A stretch of 64,000 nt of DNA from DASVEE01 sp036380735 (GTDB lineage Bacteria; Acidobacteriota; Thermoanaerobaculia; Gp7-AA8): NCBI GenBank assembly GCA_036380735.1, contig DASVEE010000055.1, positions 1 through 64,000 of the forward strand. Direction: 5' to 3'. Made by a program: the position numbers and the translations under genes. Of this stretch, positions 1-8,487 are shown in pieces (position 1 is the stretch's first letter; every line of letters begins with the position of its first letter). The notes beneath the pieces were generated by a model, which saw nothing but the letters and a program-made list of their open reading frames with translations, ran no database searches and was not told the DNA's origin.

Positions 1-84
1 CGTCAGCTGCTGTGAGCATGCTGCATATGGCCGTCGAATGCAACGGGAAAGTTGTAGGAAGGTGCCGCGGTCGCGCCTCGCGCC

Positions 85-290
85 GTGGAAAACGCACGGC
101 ACTCCGTGGAAAACGCACGGCACTCCGTGGAAAACGCACGGCACTCGGTGGAAAACGCACGGAGCTCCGTGGCCGTCGCCACTTCACGCCGTGGAAATCG
201 CACGGAGCGCCGTGGAAATCGCACGGAGCGCCGTGGAAAACGCACGGAGCTCCGTGGCCGTCGCACGGAGTGAAGCGAAAAACGCACGGC
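85..290. repeat. 21-bp tandem repeat array
   Basis: About eight to nine degenerate copies of a 21-bp unit beginning GTGGAAAACGCACGG, first exact (85, 106, 127, 148) and then diverging (GTGGAAATCGCACGG near 190 and 211). The first 349 bases hold this array and no gene I can support. Small open frames run through it only because 21 is a multiple of 3. Other arrays of the same period but different sequence lie at 33412-33990 and 63690-63787. Confidence 0.85.
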
Positions 291-349
291 GGTGCCCACG
301 ACGCCGTAGGCGGCGCGGCGGGGGTGAGGGAACTGGGCGGGCCAACGTC

Positions 350-811
350 CTATCGTTTCTCCACCCTTAGCGCAAAGCAGCCGTACAGGGGGAACCGCGC
401 GTGGACGAACGCCACGTCTTCCTGTCCGAGAAACCCGCTCAGGGTTTCGCCGGCGGCGTCGCGCGTCACCATCGCCGCGTCCACGATCCGCTCATCCTCG
501 GAGTACGCCCGCAGCACGAATTGCTGGCGGAAGTAGTCGGTGGCCGGGAAGGCGTCGCGCGCGACCTCTTCGTCGCTCGGCGAGGCCAGCACGAACACCG
601 GCCCGTACTCGCGGTACGGTCCCACTCTCGTGAAGGGGGAGAAGCTCGCCAGGAGCAGCTCTTCGCCGGGACGGGCGCGGCGGAGGACGTCGCGGCAAGG
701 CTCGCCGCCTTCCGCAATCAGGCGGCGGACGGGCTGCCCGAGGTCGTCGAGGCCCTGGTTGCGGACGCGGTCGAGGAAGGCGGGGGGAAGCGGGGCGATC
801 GTTACGTTCAT
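350..811 (-). CDS. DUF1203 domain protein
   Basis: A 153-residue soluble protein that resembles the DUF1203 family: the stretch with VRRLIAEGGEPCRDVLRRA, then GEELLLASFSPF and GPYREYGPVFV, is typical of it. The family has no known biochemical role. The ATG at 811 (MNVTIAPLPP) is preferred because an upstream extension would begin at a TTG and adds residues that look like non-coding repeat flank. It is convergent with nothing and stands alone, with a repeat array downstream and an H2 hairpin upstream. Family assignment is from recall of the motif, so moderately sure. Confidence 0.75.
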   Translation of the reverse strand: MNVTIAPLPPAFLDRVRNQGLDDLGQPVRRLIAEGGEPCRDVLRRARPGEELLLASFSPFTRVGPYREYGPVFVLASPSDEEVARDAFPATDYFRQQFVLRAYSEDERIVDAAMVTRDAAGETLSGFLGQEDVAFVHARFPLYGCFALRVEKR

Positions 812-868
812 GGTGTAAAAGATCGGGCGCCGTGGCGGGGGCTGCACTCCGGAAGTGGACTTCAAACA

Positions 869-965
869 GGGCTCAGGGCTCGGGGCTCGGGGCTCAGGGG
901 CTGCGCTACACGAAGCACTCCGCGCTGCGCAGCCCCTGAGCCCTGGGCCCTGAGCCCTGAGCCCT
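869..965. repeat. Type H2 hairpin, GGGCTCA heptamer arms
   Basis: Left arm is tandem GGGCTCA/GGGCTCG heptamers (869-896), right arm their reverse complement (about 930-965), around a core with GCTGCGCTACACG. It lies directly upstream of the -10 box for the gene at 1009. The only other copy seen is inside the kinase gene at 13323-13424. The core resembles that of the type H1 hairpin at 29827-29923. Confidence 0.85.
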
Positions 966-992
966 ATCGGGAATTGTCGCGCCTCGTCCTGC

Positions 993-998
993 TATTCT
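993..998 (+). promoter_or_regulatory. -10 box TATTCT, leaderless-type
   Basis: TATTCT ends 10 nt before the ATG at 1009. With the usual 6-7 nt from box to transcription start, the mRNA would begin within a few bases of the ATG. No convincing -35 was identified. Confidence 0.5.
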
Positions 999-1008
999 CT
1001 GCTGCGGA

Positions 1009-1350
1009 ATGCTTCGCCTGATCCGCACTTTCGGCATCGTGCTGGCGGCACTGCTCCTCAGCGGAGCGGTGCCGGCAATGGCTGCCGTTGCCGCGTGCCC
1101 TCCGCATGCGTGCTGCGCGTCGCAGGTTCCGGCGTCGATCGGTGACGACTGCTGCGACGTGTCGTTCTGCGCCGCGCCGGAGCCGCGGACCGAAGAGGCC
1201 ACGGTGGCGGCGGGCATCCAGCTCGTGGCGGTCACGGCCAGCGAAACGACGGTCGTCGCGGCCGCGCCGCGCACCGGCCACGTCGAGCCTTCGCTGCATC
1301 CCAAGGGCATGCGCATGCGTCTGGCCGAGCTCTCCCTCCTGCGGATCTGA
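1009..1350 (+). CDS. Small exported Cys-rich protein
   Basis: 113 residues. An N-terminal signal peptide (MLRLIRTFGIVLAALLLSG, cleavage after AMA near residue 25) is followed by a Cys-rich segment with a CPPHACC and a DDCCD motif, then a low-complexity tail. It is the first gene of the CusCBA-type cluster, 49 bp ahead of the outer-membrane factor, so a role in periplasmic metal handling is plausible but inferred. I recognise no family. The start is supported by the -10 box just upstream. Confidence 0.65.
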   Translation: MLRLIRTFGIVLAALLLSGAVPAMAAVAACPPHACCASQVPASIGDDCCDVSFCAAPEPRTEEATVAAGIQLVAVTASETTVVAAAPRTGHVEPSLHPKGMRMRLAELSLLRI

Positions 1351-1399
1351 TCCGCGCTCCACTCGCTCTCTCTTTCCCTGCGAGTCAGGAGCTTTTCTC

Positions 1400-2614
1400 A
1401 TGTTCAGGTATTTGCTGTTGGCGCTCGCGCTGGCGGCGCCGGCGTTCGCGGTCGACTGGCGCGACCGTGATGCCGTCGTTGCCGCCGCGGCGCAGAACCA
1501 TCCGACGCTCACGCGGTTGCGGACCGAGGCGGAGGCGGCGCGGGAGCGGGTGCAGAGCGCCGGCGCGCTGCCGAACCCCATGGTCATGGCCGGGGTGCAG
1601 GACAAGCAGGTCGACCTTCGCGACGACGAGATGATGACGATGATCATGGTCGGCGCGTCGCAGACCTTCGTCCGTAAGGCGAAGCGCGACGCACGCCGTG
1701 AATCGGCGAACCTCGAAGCCGTGGCCCTCGAGCGCGAGCTCGACGCCGCCCGCGCGGAAATCGAGCGCGACGCGCTCCTCGCCTGGTACGACCTCGCCGC
1801 GGCGGACAGCCAGTGGCGCGCCACGGAGCAGGTTCGCGAAGCCGTCGAAGCCATCGTCGCCGCCGCGCGCGTCCGCTACGAAGTCGGCGGCGCCGCGCAG
1901 TCGGACGTCATCCGCGCGCAGTTGCAGCAGAGCGGCCTCGATCAGCAGCTGCTCGCGCTCAACGGCCGCCGCCGCGCCGCCATCGCCCGTCTCCTGCCGC
2001 TCCTCGGGCTGCCGATGGACACGGACATCCCGCGGCTCGAGCTGCCGGAGACCACCGCCGCGCTCACCGTCGGGCCGCCGGTCGTCCCGGACAACCATCC
2101 GGCACTCGCCGCGCTCGACGCCGAGATCGCGCGTGCCGAGGAGCAGTTGCGGCTGGTGCGGCTGATCGAGTCGCCGGACATCGACGTCGAGGCGCAGTAC
2201 GGCATCCGCAAGACGCAGACGGACGTCTTCAGCGTCGTCGCCCGCATCGAGCTGCCGATCCGCCGCGAGCAGATCGAGCCGCAGGTGCGTGAGGCGATCC
2301 TGCTGCGCGACGCCGCCCGCACCCGCATCGACGAAGTCCGCCGCGAGCTGCTTCGTGCTCTCGGTGAGGCCGTCGCCGAGCACGATGAATCGGAGGAGCA
2401 GTTGCGCTTCCACCGCGACGTGCTCGTGCCGCAGGCGCGGCTCGCGTTCGAGTCGACGCTCGCCGCGTACCAGAGCGGCGGCGCTTCGTTCGACGCGGTG
2501 CTGACGACCGAGTCCGAGCTCCTCCGCCTTCAACTCCAGTACTACGAATTTCTGTTGCGTCACGCGCAGGCCGTCGCCCGTTACCAGGCGCTGCGCGAGG
2601 GAGCACGCGCATGA
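1400..2614 (+). CDS. TolC-family outer membrane efflux factor, CusC-like
   Basis: 404 residues. Signal peptide MFRYLLLALALAAPAFA, then two long alpha-helical hairpin halves typical of outer-membrane efflux proteins (for example the LTRLRTEAEAARERVQSAGALPNP region, family hallmark of the first repeat, and a second half near RREQIEPQVREAILLRD). It forms the outer-membrane channel of a tripartite metal pump. An AGGAG site lies 8 bp before the ATG at 1400; longer in-frame extensions run through the preceding gene and are rejected. It overlaps the adaptor gene by ATGA. No N-terminal lipobox is visible, unlike E. coli CusC. Confidence 0.9.
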   Translation: MFRYLLLALALAAPAFAVDWRDRDAVVAAAAQNHPTLTRLRTEAEAARERVQSAGALPNPMVMAGVQDKQVDLRDDEMMTMIMVGASQTFVRKAKRDARRESANLEAVALERELDAARAEIERDALLAWYDLAAADSQWRATEQVREAVEAIVAAARVRYEVGGAAQSDVIRAQLQQSGLDQQLLALNGRRRAAIARLLPLLGLPMDTDIPRLELPETTAALTVGPPVVPDNHPALAALDAEIARAEEQLRLVRLIESPDIDVEAQYGIRKTQTDVFSVVARIELPIRREQIEPQVREAILLRDAARTRIDEVRRELLRALGEAVAEHDESEEQLRFHRDVLVPQARLAFESTLAAYQSGGASFDAVLTTESELLRLQLQYYEFLLRHAQAVARYQALREGARA

Positions 2615-3903
2615 AGAAGATGATGATCCTGACGATGGCGGCCGTGGCCGTCCTCGGCTGCAACCGCGCGGAGAAGAACGCCGCGACCACCACCACCGGG
2701 ACGAAGAAAGAAGCCGCGGCGGCGAGCGTCTACTACTGCCCGATGCATCCGACCGTGACGTCGGACAAGCCGGGAAGCTGCCCGATCTGCGGCATGGCGC
2801 TCGTCGTGCGCGAGCACGACCACGGCGCGGCGGCGATCGCGCAGGCGGGCTCCGTCGACAGCTCGCTGCAGAACATTTCGCTGTCGCCGGAGCAGCGCGT
2901 CACCGCGAACGTGCGTACGACGCGCGTCGCCGCCGACACGCACACCGGCGACCTCGTGACCACGGGGCGCGTCACGTTCGATGAGCGGCGCGTGGCGCAG
3001 GTCACCGCCTACTCCGCCGGCCGCGTCGAGCGCATGTTCGTCAACTTCACCGGCGACTCCGTGCGCAAAGGGCAGGCCGTAGCCGCGCTCTACTCGCCCG
3101 ATCTTTACGCGACGCAGAAGGAGTATCTCCTCGCGCTGGAAAACCGCACGCGGATGCGCAAGGCCGGTTTCGCCGGCGCGCGCAGCGCCTCGGAAGACCT
3201 CGTCGAGTCCACCCGCCGCCGCCTTTCGCTGTTCGGCATGACCGAAGCGCAGATCCGCCAGCTCGAGCGCACGTCGAAGGTCATCACGGCGACGAACGTC
3301 ACGTCGACCGTCAACGGCATCGTGACGAAGAAGCTCGTCGTCGACCAGCAGTACGTCGAGCAGGGGCAGCCGCTGCTCGAAGTGGCCGACCTGTCGCAGG
3401 TGTGGGTCGAGGCCGACGTGTACGAACAGCAGCTTCCCGACGTCCGGCTCGGGCAGCGCGTCGTCATCACCTCGGCCGCGAATCCGGGGCTCGAGCTGCC
3501 CGGCACCGTCTCCTTCATCGTGCCGGTGCTCGCCGGGACGACGCGCACCGCGCGCGTGCGCATCGATCTCTCCAATCCCGGCCTGCAGCTCAAGCCCGAC
3601 ATGTACGTCAACGTGCGCATCTTCGGCGCGCCGGCCGCGGCGCACATCATGGTGCCGCCGAGCGCCGTCGTCGACCGCGGGCAGCGGCAGTTCGTCTGGG
3701 TCGAGACGTCGCCCGGCACTTTCGAGCCGCGTGAGGTGAAGATCGGACCGCGCCACGGCGAGCAGGTCGTGATCGTCTCCGGCCTCCGCGGCGGCGAAAC
3801 GATCGTCGTCGAGGGGGGCTTCCTCCTCGACTCCGAAGCGCAGTTGCGCGCGGCGACGTCCGCGGCTTCGCAGGCGTCACAGGGCGCACATCAGCAGCAC
3901 TGA
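2611..3903 (+). CDS. cusB: Periplasmic adaptor of RND metal efflux, CusB-like
   Basis: 430 residues, lipoprotein signal with lipobox VLGC near residue 16. Residues about 43-70 form a heavy-metal-binding domain with YYCPMHP and CPICGMALV, the Cys/His/Met motif seen in CusB/CusF-linked proteins. This is followed by the barrel-sandwich, alpha-hairpin and beta-barrel regions of HlyD-type adaptors. It should bridge the inner-membrane pump and the outer-membrane channel and may accept Cu(I)/Ag(I) from periplasmic donors. Its start overlaps the cusC stop by 4 bp, so the two are translationally coupled. Confidence 0.92.
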   Translation: MKKMMILTMAAVAVLGCNRAEKNAATTTTGTKKEAAAASVYYCPMHPTVTSDKPGSCPICGMALVVREHDHGAAAIAQAGSVDSSLQNISLSPEQRVTANVRTTRVAADTHTGDLVTTGRVTFDERRVAQVTAYSAGRVERMFVNFTGDSVRKGQAVAALYSPDLYATQKEYLLALENRTRMRKAGFAGARSASEDLVESTRRRLSLFGMTEAQIRQLERTSKVITATNVTSTVNGIVTKKLVVDQQYVEQGQPLLEVADLSQVWVEADVYEQQLPDVRLGQRVVITSAANPGLELPGTVSFIVPVLAGTTRTARVRIDLSNPGLQLKPDMYVNVRIFGAPAAAHIMVPPSAVVDRGQRQFVWVETSPGTFEPREVKIGPRHGEQVVIVSGLRGGETIVVEGGFLLDSEAQLRAATSAASQASQGAHQQH

Positions 3904-3918
3904 ACGCGATGAGGGGGT

Positions 3919-4007
3919 GGTTTTCGGTTGTCGGTTTTTGGTTTTCGGTGCTCCGCTCCACCACGATCGCCGCATAGCGCAGCACCGAAAACCGACAACC
4001 GACAACC
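3919..4007. repeat. Type H1 hairpin, GGTTTTC heptamer arms
   Basis: Tandem GGTTTTC/GGTTGTC/GGTTTTT heptamers form the left arm, their complement the right arm, with an inner stem GGTGCT...AGCACC. It separates the cusB and cusA genes, which in most relatives are nearly contiguous, and leaves 24 bp before the cusA ATG. Confidence 0.9.
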
Positions 4008-4031
4008 CGCCCCACGGAAACGGACAACGAA

Positions 4032-7000
4032 ATGGTCAAACGAATCATCGAGCTGTCGGCGCGGAACCGCTTCATCGTGCTGCTGCTCTACGTGGGCATC
4101 ATCGGCTTCGGGGTGTGGGCGACGCTGCGCACGCCGCTCGACGCGATCCCCGACGTCAGCGACAACCAGGTCATCGTGTACGTCGACTGGCCGGGGCGCT
4201 CGCCGCAGCTCGTCGAGGATCAGGTCACGTATCCGCTCGCGTCGAACCTGCAGGGGCTGCCGAACCTCAAGGCCGTGCGTGCACAGTCGATGTTCGGCTT
4301 CTCGCTGGTCTACGTCATCTTCGAGGACGACGTCGACATCTACTGGGCGCGCACGCGCGTGCTCGAGCGGCTCAACTACGTCACGGGCATTCTCCCGGCC
4401 GGCGTCACGCCGCGCCTGGGGCCGGAGGGGACGGGCGTCGGTCACGTCTTCTGGTACACGCTGCAATCGAGCTCGCACGACCTCGGGCAGCTGCGTGCGA
4501 TCCAGGACTGGTACCTGAAGCTCGGCCTGCAGTCCGTCGACGGCGTCGCCGAAGTCGCCTCGGTCGGCGGCTTCGTCAAGCAGTACCAGGTCAATCTCGA
4601 CCCGATCAAGATGGCCGCGCGCGGCGTCACGCTCGATACGGTCGTCGAGGCGGTGCGGCGCTCGAACAACGACGTCGGCGGCCGCCTGATCCAGGTCGGC
4701 CAGAGCGAGATGATCGTGCGCGGCATCGGCTACATCAAGCAGGTGTCGGACCTCGAGACGATCGTCGTCGACGCGCCGAACGGCACGCCGATCTACCTCT
4801 CGTCCCTCGGCAGCGTGCAGCTCGGGACGGAGCTCCGCCGCGGCCTCCTCGAGGAGAACGGCAAAGGGGAAGTCGTCGGCGGCATCATCGTCGCGCGCTA
4901 CGGCGAAAACGCGAAGGACGTCATCGACCGCGTGAAGGCGCGGCTGGAGACGCTGAAGAAAGGGTTGCCGCCGGGCGTCAAGGTGACGGTGGCGTACGAC
5001 CGCTCCGACCTCATCGAGCGCGCCGTGGCCACGCTGACCGAGGCGCTGACGGAGGAGGCGATCATCGTCTCGATCGTCGTCATCGTCTTCCTGCTGCACG
5101 GCGGCTCCGTCATCACCGTGCTCGTGGGGCTGCCGCTCTCCGCGCTGATCAGCTTCATCCTGATGAAGCAGTTCGGCATCACCTCCAACATCATGTCCCT
5201 CGGCGGCGTGGCGCTGGCCATCGGGGAAATTGTGGATGCCTCCATCGTGATGGTGGAGAACGCGTACCGGCAGTTGGCGGAAAGGCAGAATGGGACCAAT
5301 GGGACGAATGAGACAGATGGGACTCCCATAGGTCCTATTCGTCCTATAGGTCCTATTTCTTCGGCCGAGCGCACGGCCATCGTCATCAAGTCGGCGCAGC
5401 AGGTGGGGCCGGCCATCGTCGGCTCGCTGCTGGTGATGATCGCGTCCTTCATGCCGGTCTTTCTGCTCACCGGGCGTGAAGGGAAGCTGTTCCATCCGCT
5501 GGCGTACACCAAGACGTTCGCCATGGCGGGGGCGACGCTGCTCGCGATCACGCTCGTGCCGGTGCTGATGACGTTCCTCATGCGGGGGCGGATGCGGCCG
5601 GAGGAGGAGAACCCGGTCAGCCGCTTCTTCACACGGCTTTACGCGCCGTTCCTGCGCTGGTCGCTGAAGAACGGGAAGACGATGCTCGCGCTGAACATCG
5701 CCGCGCTGCTCCTCGCCATCCCGATGATGATGTCGCTCGGGCGCGAGTTCATGCCGCCGCTCGACGAAGGGTCGCTGCTCTACATGCCGGTGACGCTGCC
5801 GGCGATCAACATCACCGAGGCGCGGCGCATCATTCAGGTGCAGGACCGCATCATCGCCAAACATCCGGCCGTCGAGTACGTCCTCGGCAAAGTCGGGCGT
5901 GCGGAGACAGCGACGGATCCCGCGCCGGTGTCGATGTTCGAGACCATCATCGAGCTGAAGCCGAAGGACCAGTGGCCGCCCGGGATGACGAAGGAACGGA
6001 TCATTCAGGAGCTGAACGACGAGCTCCGCATCTCCGGCGTCACGAACGCGTGGACGCAGCCGATCATCAACCGCATCGACATGCTCAACACCGGCGTGCG
6101 CACCACCCTCGGCGTGAAGATCTTCGGCCCCGACCTGAAGACGCTGGAGCAGCTGGCCCTCGAAGCGGAGGGCATTCTGCGCACCGTGCCGGGCGCGGCG
6201 GACCTCTACACGGAGCGCATCTCCGGCGGTCAGTATCTCGACATCCGCGTGAACCGCGAGGCCATCGCGCGCTACGGCATCCCGGTCGGCGTCGTGCTCG
6301 ACGCGATCGAGACGGCGATTGGCGGCACGAACGTGACGACCACGGTCGAAGGGCGCGCGCGCTACCCGGTGCAGGTACGCTATCTCGCCGACTATCGCGA
6401 CGACCTCGGCACGCTGCAGAACATGCTCATCACGATGCCGACGATGCAGATTCCGCTGGGGCAGCTCGCCACGCTCACGCAGTCGGCCGGCCCGGCGATG
6501 ATCAACTCGGAGAACGGCCAGCTCCGCGCGCTGGTGCAGCTCAACGTGCGCGGCCGCGACATGGGCTCGTTCGTGGACGACGCGAAGGAAGCGCTCGATG
6601 CGAAGCTGCAGATCCCCGAGGGCTACTCGATGCAGTTCTCGGGGCAGTACGAGGACCAGATCCACGCGCGCAAACGGCTGCAGGTGCTCGTGCCGCTCGT
6701 GCTCGCGATCATCTTCGTCATCCTCTACTTCACGTTCCACAGCGCGGTGGAGGCGTCGCTGGTCATGCTGTCGGTGCCGTTCGCGCTGATCGGCGGCGTG
6801 TACCTGATGTGGATCTACGGCTTCAACTGGTCGGTCGCGGTGTGGGTCGGCTTCATCGCCCTGTATGGCGTGGCGGTGCAGACGGGCGTGGTGATGGTGC
6901 TGTATCTCCACGAGGCGCTCGACCGGCGGCTGGACGGTGCGGTGACGGAGCAGACGATCTTCGACGCGACCGTCGAAGGGGCGCTGCTGCGCGTGCGGCC

Positions 7001-7226
7001 GAAGATCATGACCGTGGCGACGACGGTGATCGGTCTCCTGCCGCTGCTCTGGGCGACGGGGACGGGGTCGGACGTGATGAAGCCGATCGCGGTGCCGCTG
7101 ATCGGCGGCATGGTGACTTCGACGGTGCACGTGCTGCTCGTGACACCGATCATTTTTCTGCTCATGAAAAAGCGCGAGCTCCGGCGGGGCAGGCTACGCC
7201 CCTCGGGATTGCGCGCGGAAGGATAA
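4032..7226 (+). CDS. cusA: RND heavy-metal efflux pump, CusA-like
   Basis: 1064 residues, the proton-driven inner-membrane subunit of a Cu/Ag (or Co/Zn/Cd) efflux complex. It shows the HME-RND pattern: TM1 (RFIVLLLYVGIIGFGVWATL), a first periplasmic domain with PDVSDNQVIV, the TM4 motif GEIVDASIVMVEN, and the C-terminal half with FNWSVAVWVGFIALYGVAV and KIMTVATTVIGLLPLLW. The family is usually about 1040 residues; the excess is a 23-residue in-frame insertion at residues 420-442 made of a type N repeat, placed in the cytoplasmic loop between TM4 and TM5. Metal specificity cannot be read with certainty; the HMBD-bearing adaptor favours copper or silver. Confidence 0.95.
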   Translation: MVKRIIELSARNRFIVLLLYVGIIGFGVWATLRTPLDAIPDVSDNQVIVYVDWPGRSPQLVEDQVTYPLASNLQGLPNLKAVRAQSMFGFSLVYVIFEDDVDIYWARTRVLERLNYVTGILPAGVTPRLGPEGTGVGHVFWYTLQSSSHDLGQLRAIQDWYLKLGLQSVDGVAEVASVGGFVKQYQVNLDPIKMAARGVTLDTVVEAVRRSNNDVGGRLIQVGQSEMIVRGIGYIKQVSDLETIVVDAPNGTPIYLSSLGSVQLGTELRRGLLEENGKGEVVGGIIVARYGENAKDVIDRVKARLETLKKGLPPGVKVTVAYDRSDLIERAVATLTEALTEEAIIVSIVVIVFLLHGGSVITVLVGLPLSALISFILMKQFGITSNIMSLGGVALAIGEIVDASIVMVENAYRQLAERQNGTNGTNETDGTPIGPIRPIGPISSAERTAIVIKSAQQVGPAIVGSLLVMIASFMPVFLLTGREGKLFHPLAYTKTFAMAGATLLAITLVPVLMTFLMRGRMRPEEENPVSRFFTRLYAPFLRWSLKNGKTMLALNIAALLLAIPMMMSLGREFMPPLDEGSLLYMPVTLPAINITEARRIIQVQDRIIAKHPAVEYVLGKVGRAETATDPAPVSMFETIIELKPKDQWPPGMTKERIIQELNDELRISGVTNAWTQPIINRIDMLNTGVRTTLGVKIFGPDLKTLEQLALEAEGILRTVPGAADLYTERISGGQYLDIRVNREAIARYGIPVGVVLDAIETAIGGTNVTTTVEGRARYPVQVRYLADYRDDLGTLQNMLITMPTMQIPLGQLATLTQSAGPAMINSENGQLRALVQLNVRGRDMGSFVDDAKEALDAKLQIPEGYSMQFSGQYEDQIHARKRLQVLVPLVLAIIFVILYFTFHSAVEASLVMLSVPFALIGGVYLMWIYGFNWSVAVWVGFIALYGVAVQTGVVMVLYLHEALDRRLDGAVTEQTIFDATVEGALLRVRPKIMTVATTVIGLLPLLWATGTGSDVMKPIAVPLIGGMVTSTVHVLLVTPIIFLLMKKRELRRGRLRPSGLRAEG
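5289..5357. repeat. Type N repeat inserted in frame in cusA
   Basis: Sixty-nine bases (23 codons) made of four RGGACNNAT-type units and their reverse complement. Because each unit is 9 bp, it reads as tripeptides NGT NGT NET DGT then PIG PIR PIG PI, with no stop. The flanks (RQLAERQ before, SSAERT after) match normal RND sequence, so this is an insertion into a working reading frame. Confidence 0.9.
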
Positions 7227-7227
7227 G

Positions 7228-7659
7228 ATGGAGGACATGATGAAGAGGTTCAAGATGATGACGTGTGCCGCAATCCTCGTGGTGGCCTGCGGCGGGGGCG
7301 AAACCCCGCAGCAGCAGGAGTCCGCAACGACGACTTCCGCGCCCGCAACGGCGACGGAAACGCAGGCGCAGCCGCAGGCCGCGGCAGTGCCGAAGACGTT
7401 CGAGGTGAAAGTCAGCGGCGCGGAGTACATCCCGGCTTCGCTGACGATCCCGAAAGGTGAGCCGGTGCGCATCACCTTCACGCGCGACGAGCAGCCGACC
7501 TGCGGCGACGAGGTGGTCTTCCCGTCGCTCGACGTGCGCAAGAAGATTGCGCTGAACGAGCCCACCGTGATCGACATCCCCGCCCAGGCCAGCGCCGGCG
7601 AGCTGACGTTCGGCTGCGGCATGGACCTGATGATGAAGGGCAAAGTGGTCGTGCAGTAG
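7228..7659 (+). CDS. Cupredoxin-like lipoprotein
   Basis: Up to 143 residues. A lipoprotein signal ends at VVAC (Cys near residue 21), a Thr/Ala-rich linker follows, then a cupredoxin-fold domain: FEVKVSGAEYIPASLTIPKG, TFTRDEQPTCGDEVVFP, and a final FGCGMDLMMKGKVVV. The Cys/Met residues at TCGDE and GCGMDLMM are where a type I copper site would be expected, with His residues absent, so the site may be Cu(I)-type or degenerate. It starts one base after cusA, and GGAGG at 7230 could instead drive the ATGs at 7237/7240. Likely a periplasmic copper-binding partner of the pump. Confidence 0.8.
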   Translation: MEDMMKRFKMMTCAAILVVACGGGETPQQQESATTTSAPATATETQAQPQAAAVPKTFEVKVSGAEYIPASLTIPKGEPVRITFTRDEQPTCGDEVVFPSLDVRKKIALNEPTVIDIPAQASAGELTFGCGMDLMMKGKVVVQ

Positions 7660-7701
7660 GCGACCGGACCCGCGGGTCCGGTCGTGGAAAAGGAGAGCCC
7701 G

Positions 7702-8157
7702 ATGCCGACCGTAGTCACCGCGCGCAGCCGCGGTTCGTTTCACACCGAGGTGGAGGCGCGGACGCACAAGTTCGTGATGGACGAGCCGTCGAACGACGGC
7801 GGCGGCGACCTCGGGCCGACGCCGTACGAGCTGATGGCGGCGGCGCTCGCCGGCTGCACGGCGATGACGCTCCATTTCTACGCGAAGCGCGAATCGCTGC
7901 CGCTGGAGGGCGCCGACGTCAGCGTCACCCACGACCGCCAGCACGCCAGGGACTGCGCCGACTGTCTCACGACAGCCGGCTACGTCCACCGCTTCCGCGT
8001 CGACATCAAGATGCACGGCCCGCTGACGCGCGAGCAGAAACAGCACCTGCTGACCATCGCCGCCCGCTGCCCGGTGGCGAAGACGCTGGCCTCCGAGATC
8101 AAGGTCGACGAGTTCCTGGTCGACGACGACGCGGTGGAGACGACGCCTCCGGGGTGA
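7702..8157 (+). CDS. OsmC family protein
   Basis: 151 residues of the OsmC/Ohr superfamily: GPTPYELMAAALAGCTAMTL carries the first conserved Cys, and RCPVAKTL the second, the pair used as peroxidatic and resolving cysteines. An extra CADC motif lies mid-protein. These proteins reduce organic hydroperoxides in the cytosol. AAGGAG sits 7 bp before the ATG at 7702; the longer in-frame start at 7684 has no ribosome site. Downstream of the metal pump genes, so a link to metal-induced oxidative stress is a reasonable inference. Confidence 0.88.
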   Translation: MPTVVTARSRGSFHTEVEARTHKFVMDEPSNDGGGDLGPTPYELMAAALAGCTAMTLHFYAKRESLPLEGADVSVTHDRQHARDCADCLTTAGYVHRFRVDIKMHGPLTREQKQHLLTIAARCPVAKTLASEIKVDEFLVDDDAVETTPPG

Positions 8158-8204
8158 CGAGATTGGTGGTTGCGGGGGTTCATTCGCCGCAACCGTAGCC
8201 AGGG

Positions 8205-8326
8205 GGAACGATAGGACCAATAGGACGAATGGGACGTATAGGACCTATGGGACGAACCCGCAGCATCTCTGTCCTATAGGTCCTATAGGTCCTATTCGTC
8301 CTATTCGTCCTATACGTCCCATTCGT
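8205..8326. repeat. Type N hairpin between osmC and the repeat-protein gene
   Basis: Begins GGAACGATAGGACC, runs through five RGGACNNAT units, a short loop (about 8258-8270), then the complementary CCTATAGGT/CCTATTCGT units to 8326. This fills most of the 330-bp gap; the remaining 160 bases before the ATG at 8488 would carry the promoter of the giant gene, but I see no convincing -35/-10 pair there. Confidence 0.9.
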
Positions 8327-8487
8327 GCCCGCACGACACCGGTGATATTTCCGCAGGTAGGGATCTCCCGCCACCCGTCACCCCTTAGACGGAAGCTTGC
8401 GCGATGTCCGCACTTGCCAGATCCCGGGCCCCGCCGTGACACCTCTGCCGCGACGTACATGCATGTCCAGTCACACAGAGGATCGTT

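Noticed and set aside
1..120. The empty finding entry at these coordinates
   Set aside because: It carries no claim and should be ignored.
85..290. CRISPR-like regular repeats
   Set aside because: The 21-bp units abut without unique spacers, and no cas gene is present. The same holds for the repeats inside the giant gene, which are coding.
12..536. 174-residue open frame over the first repeat array
   Set aside because: It is repeat-derived and overlaps the DUF1203 gene on the other strand, with no recognisable domain.
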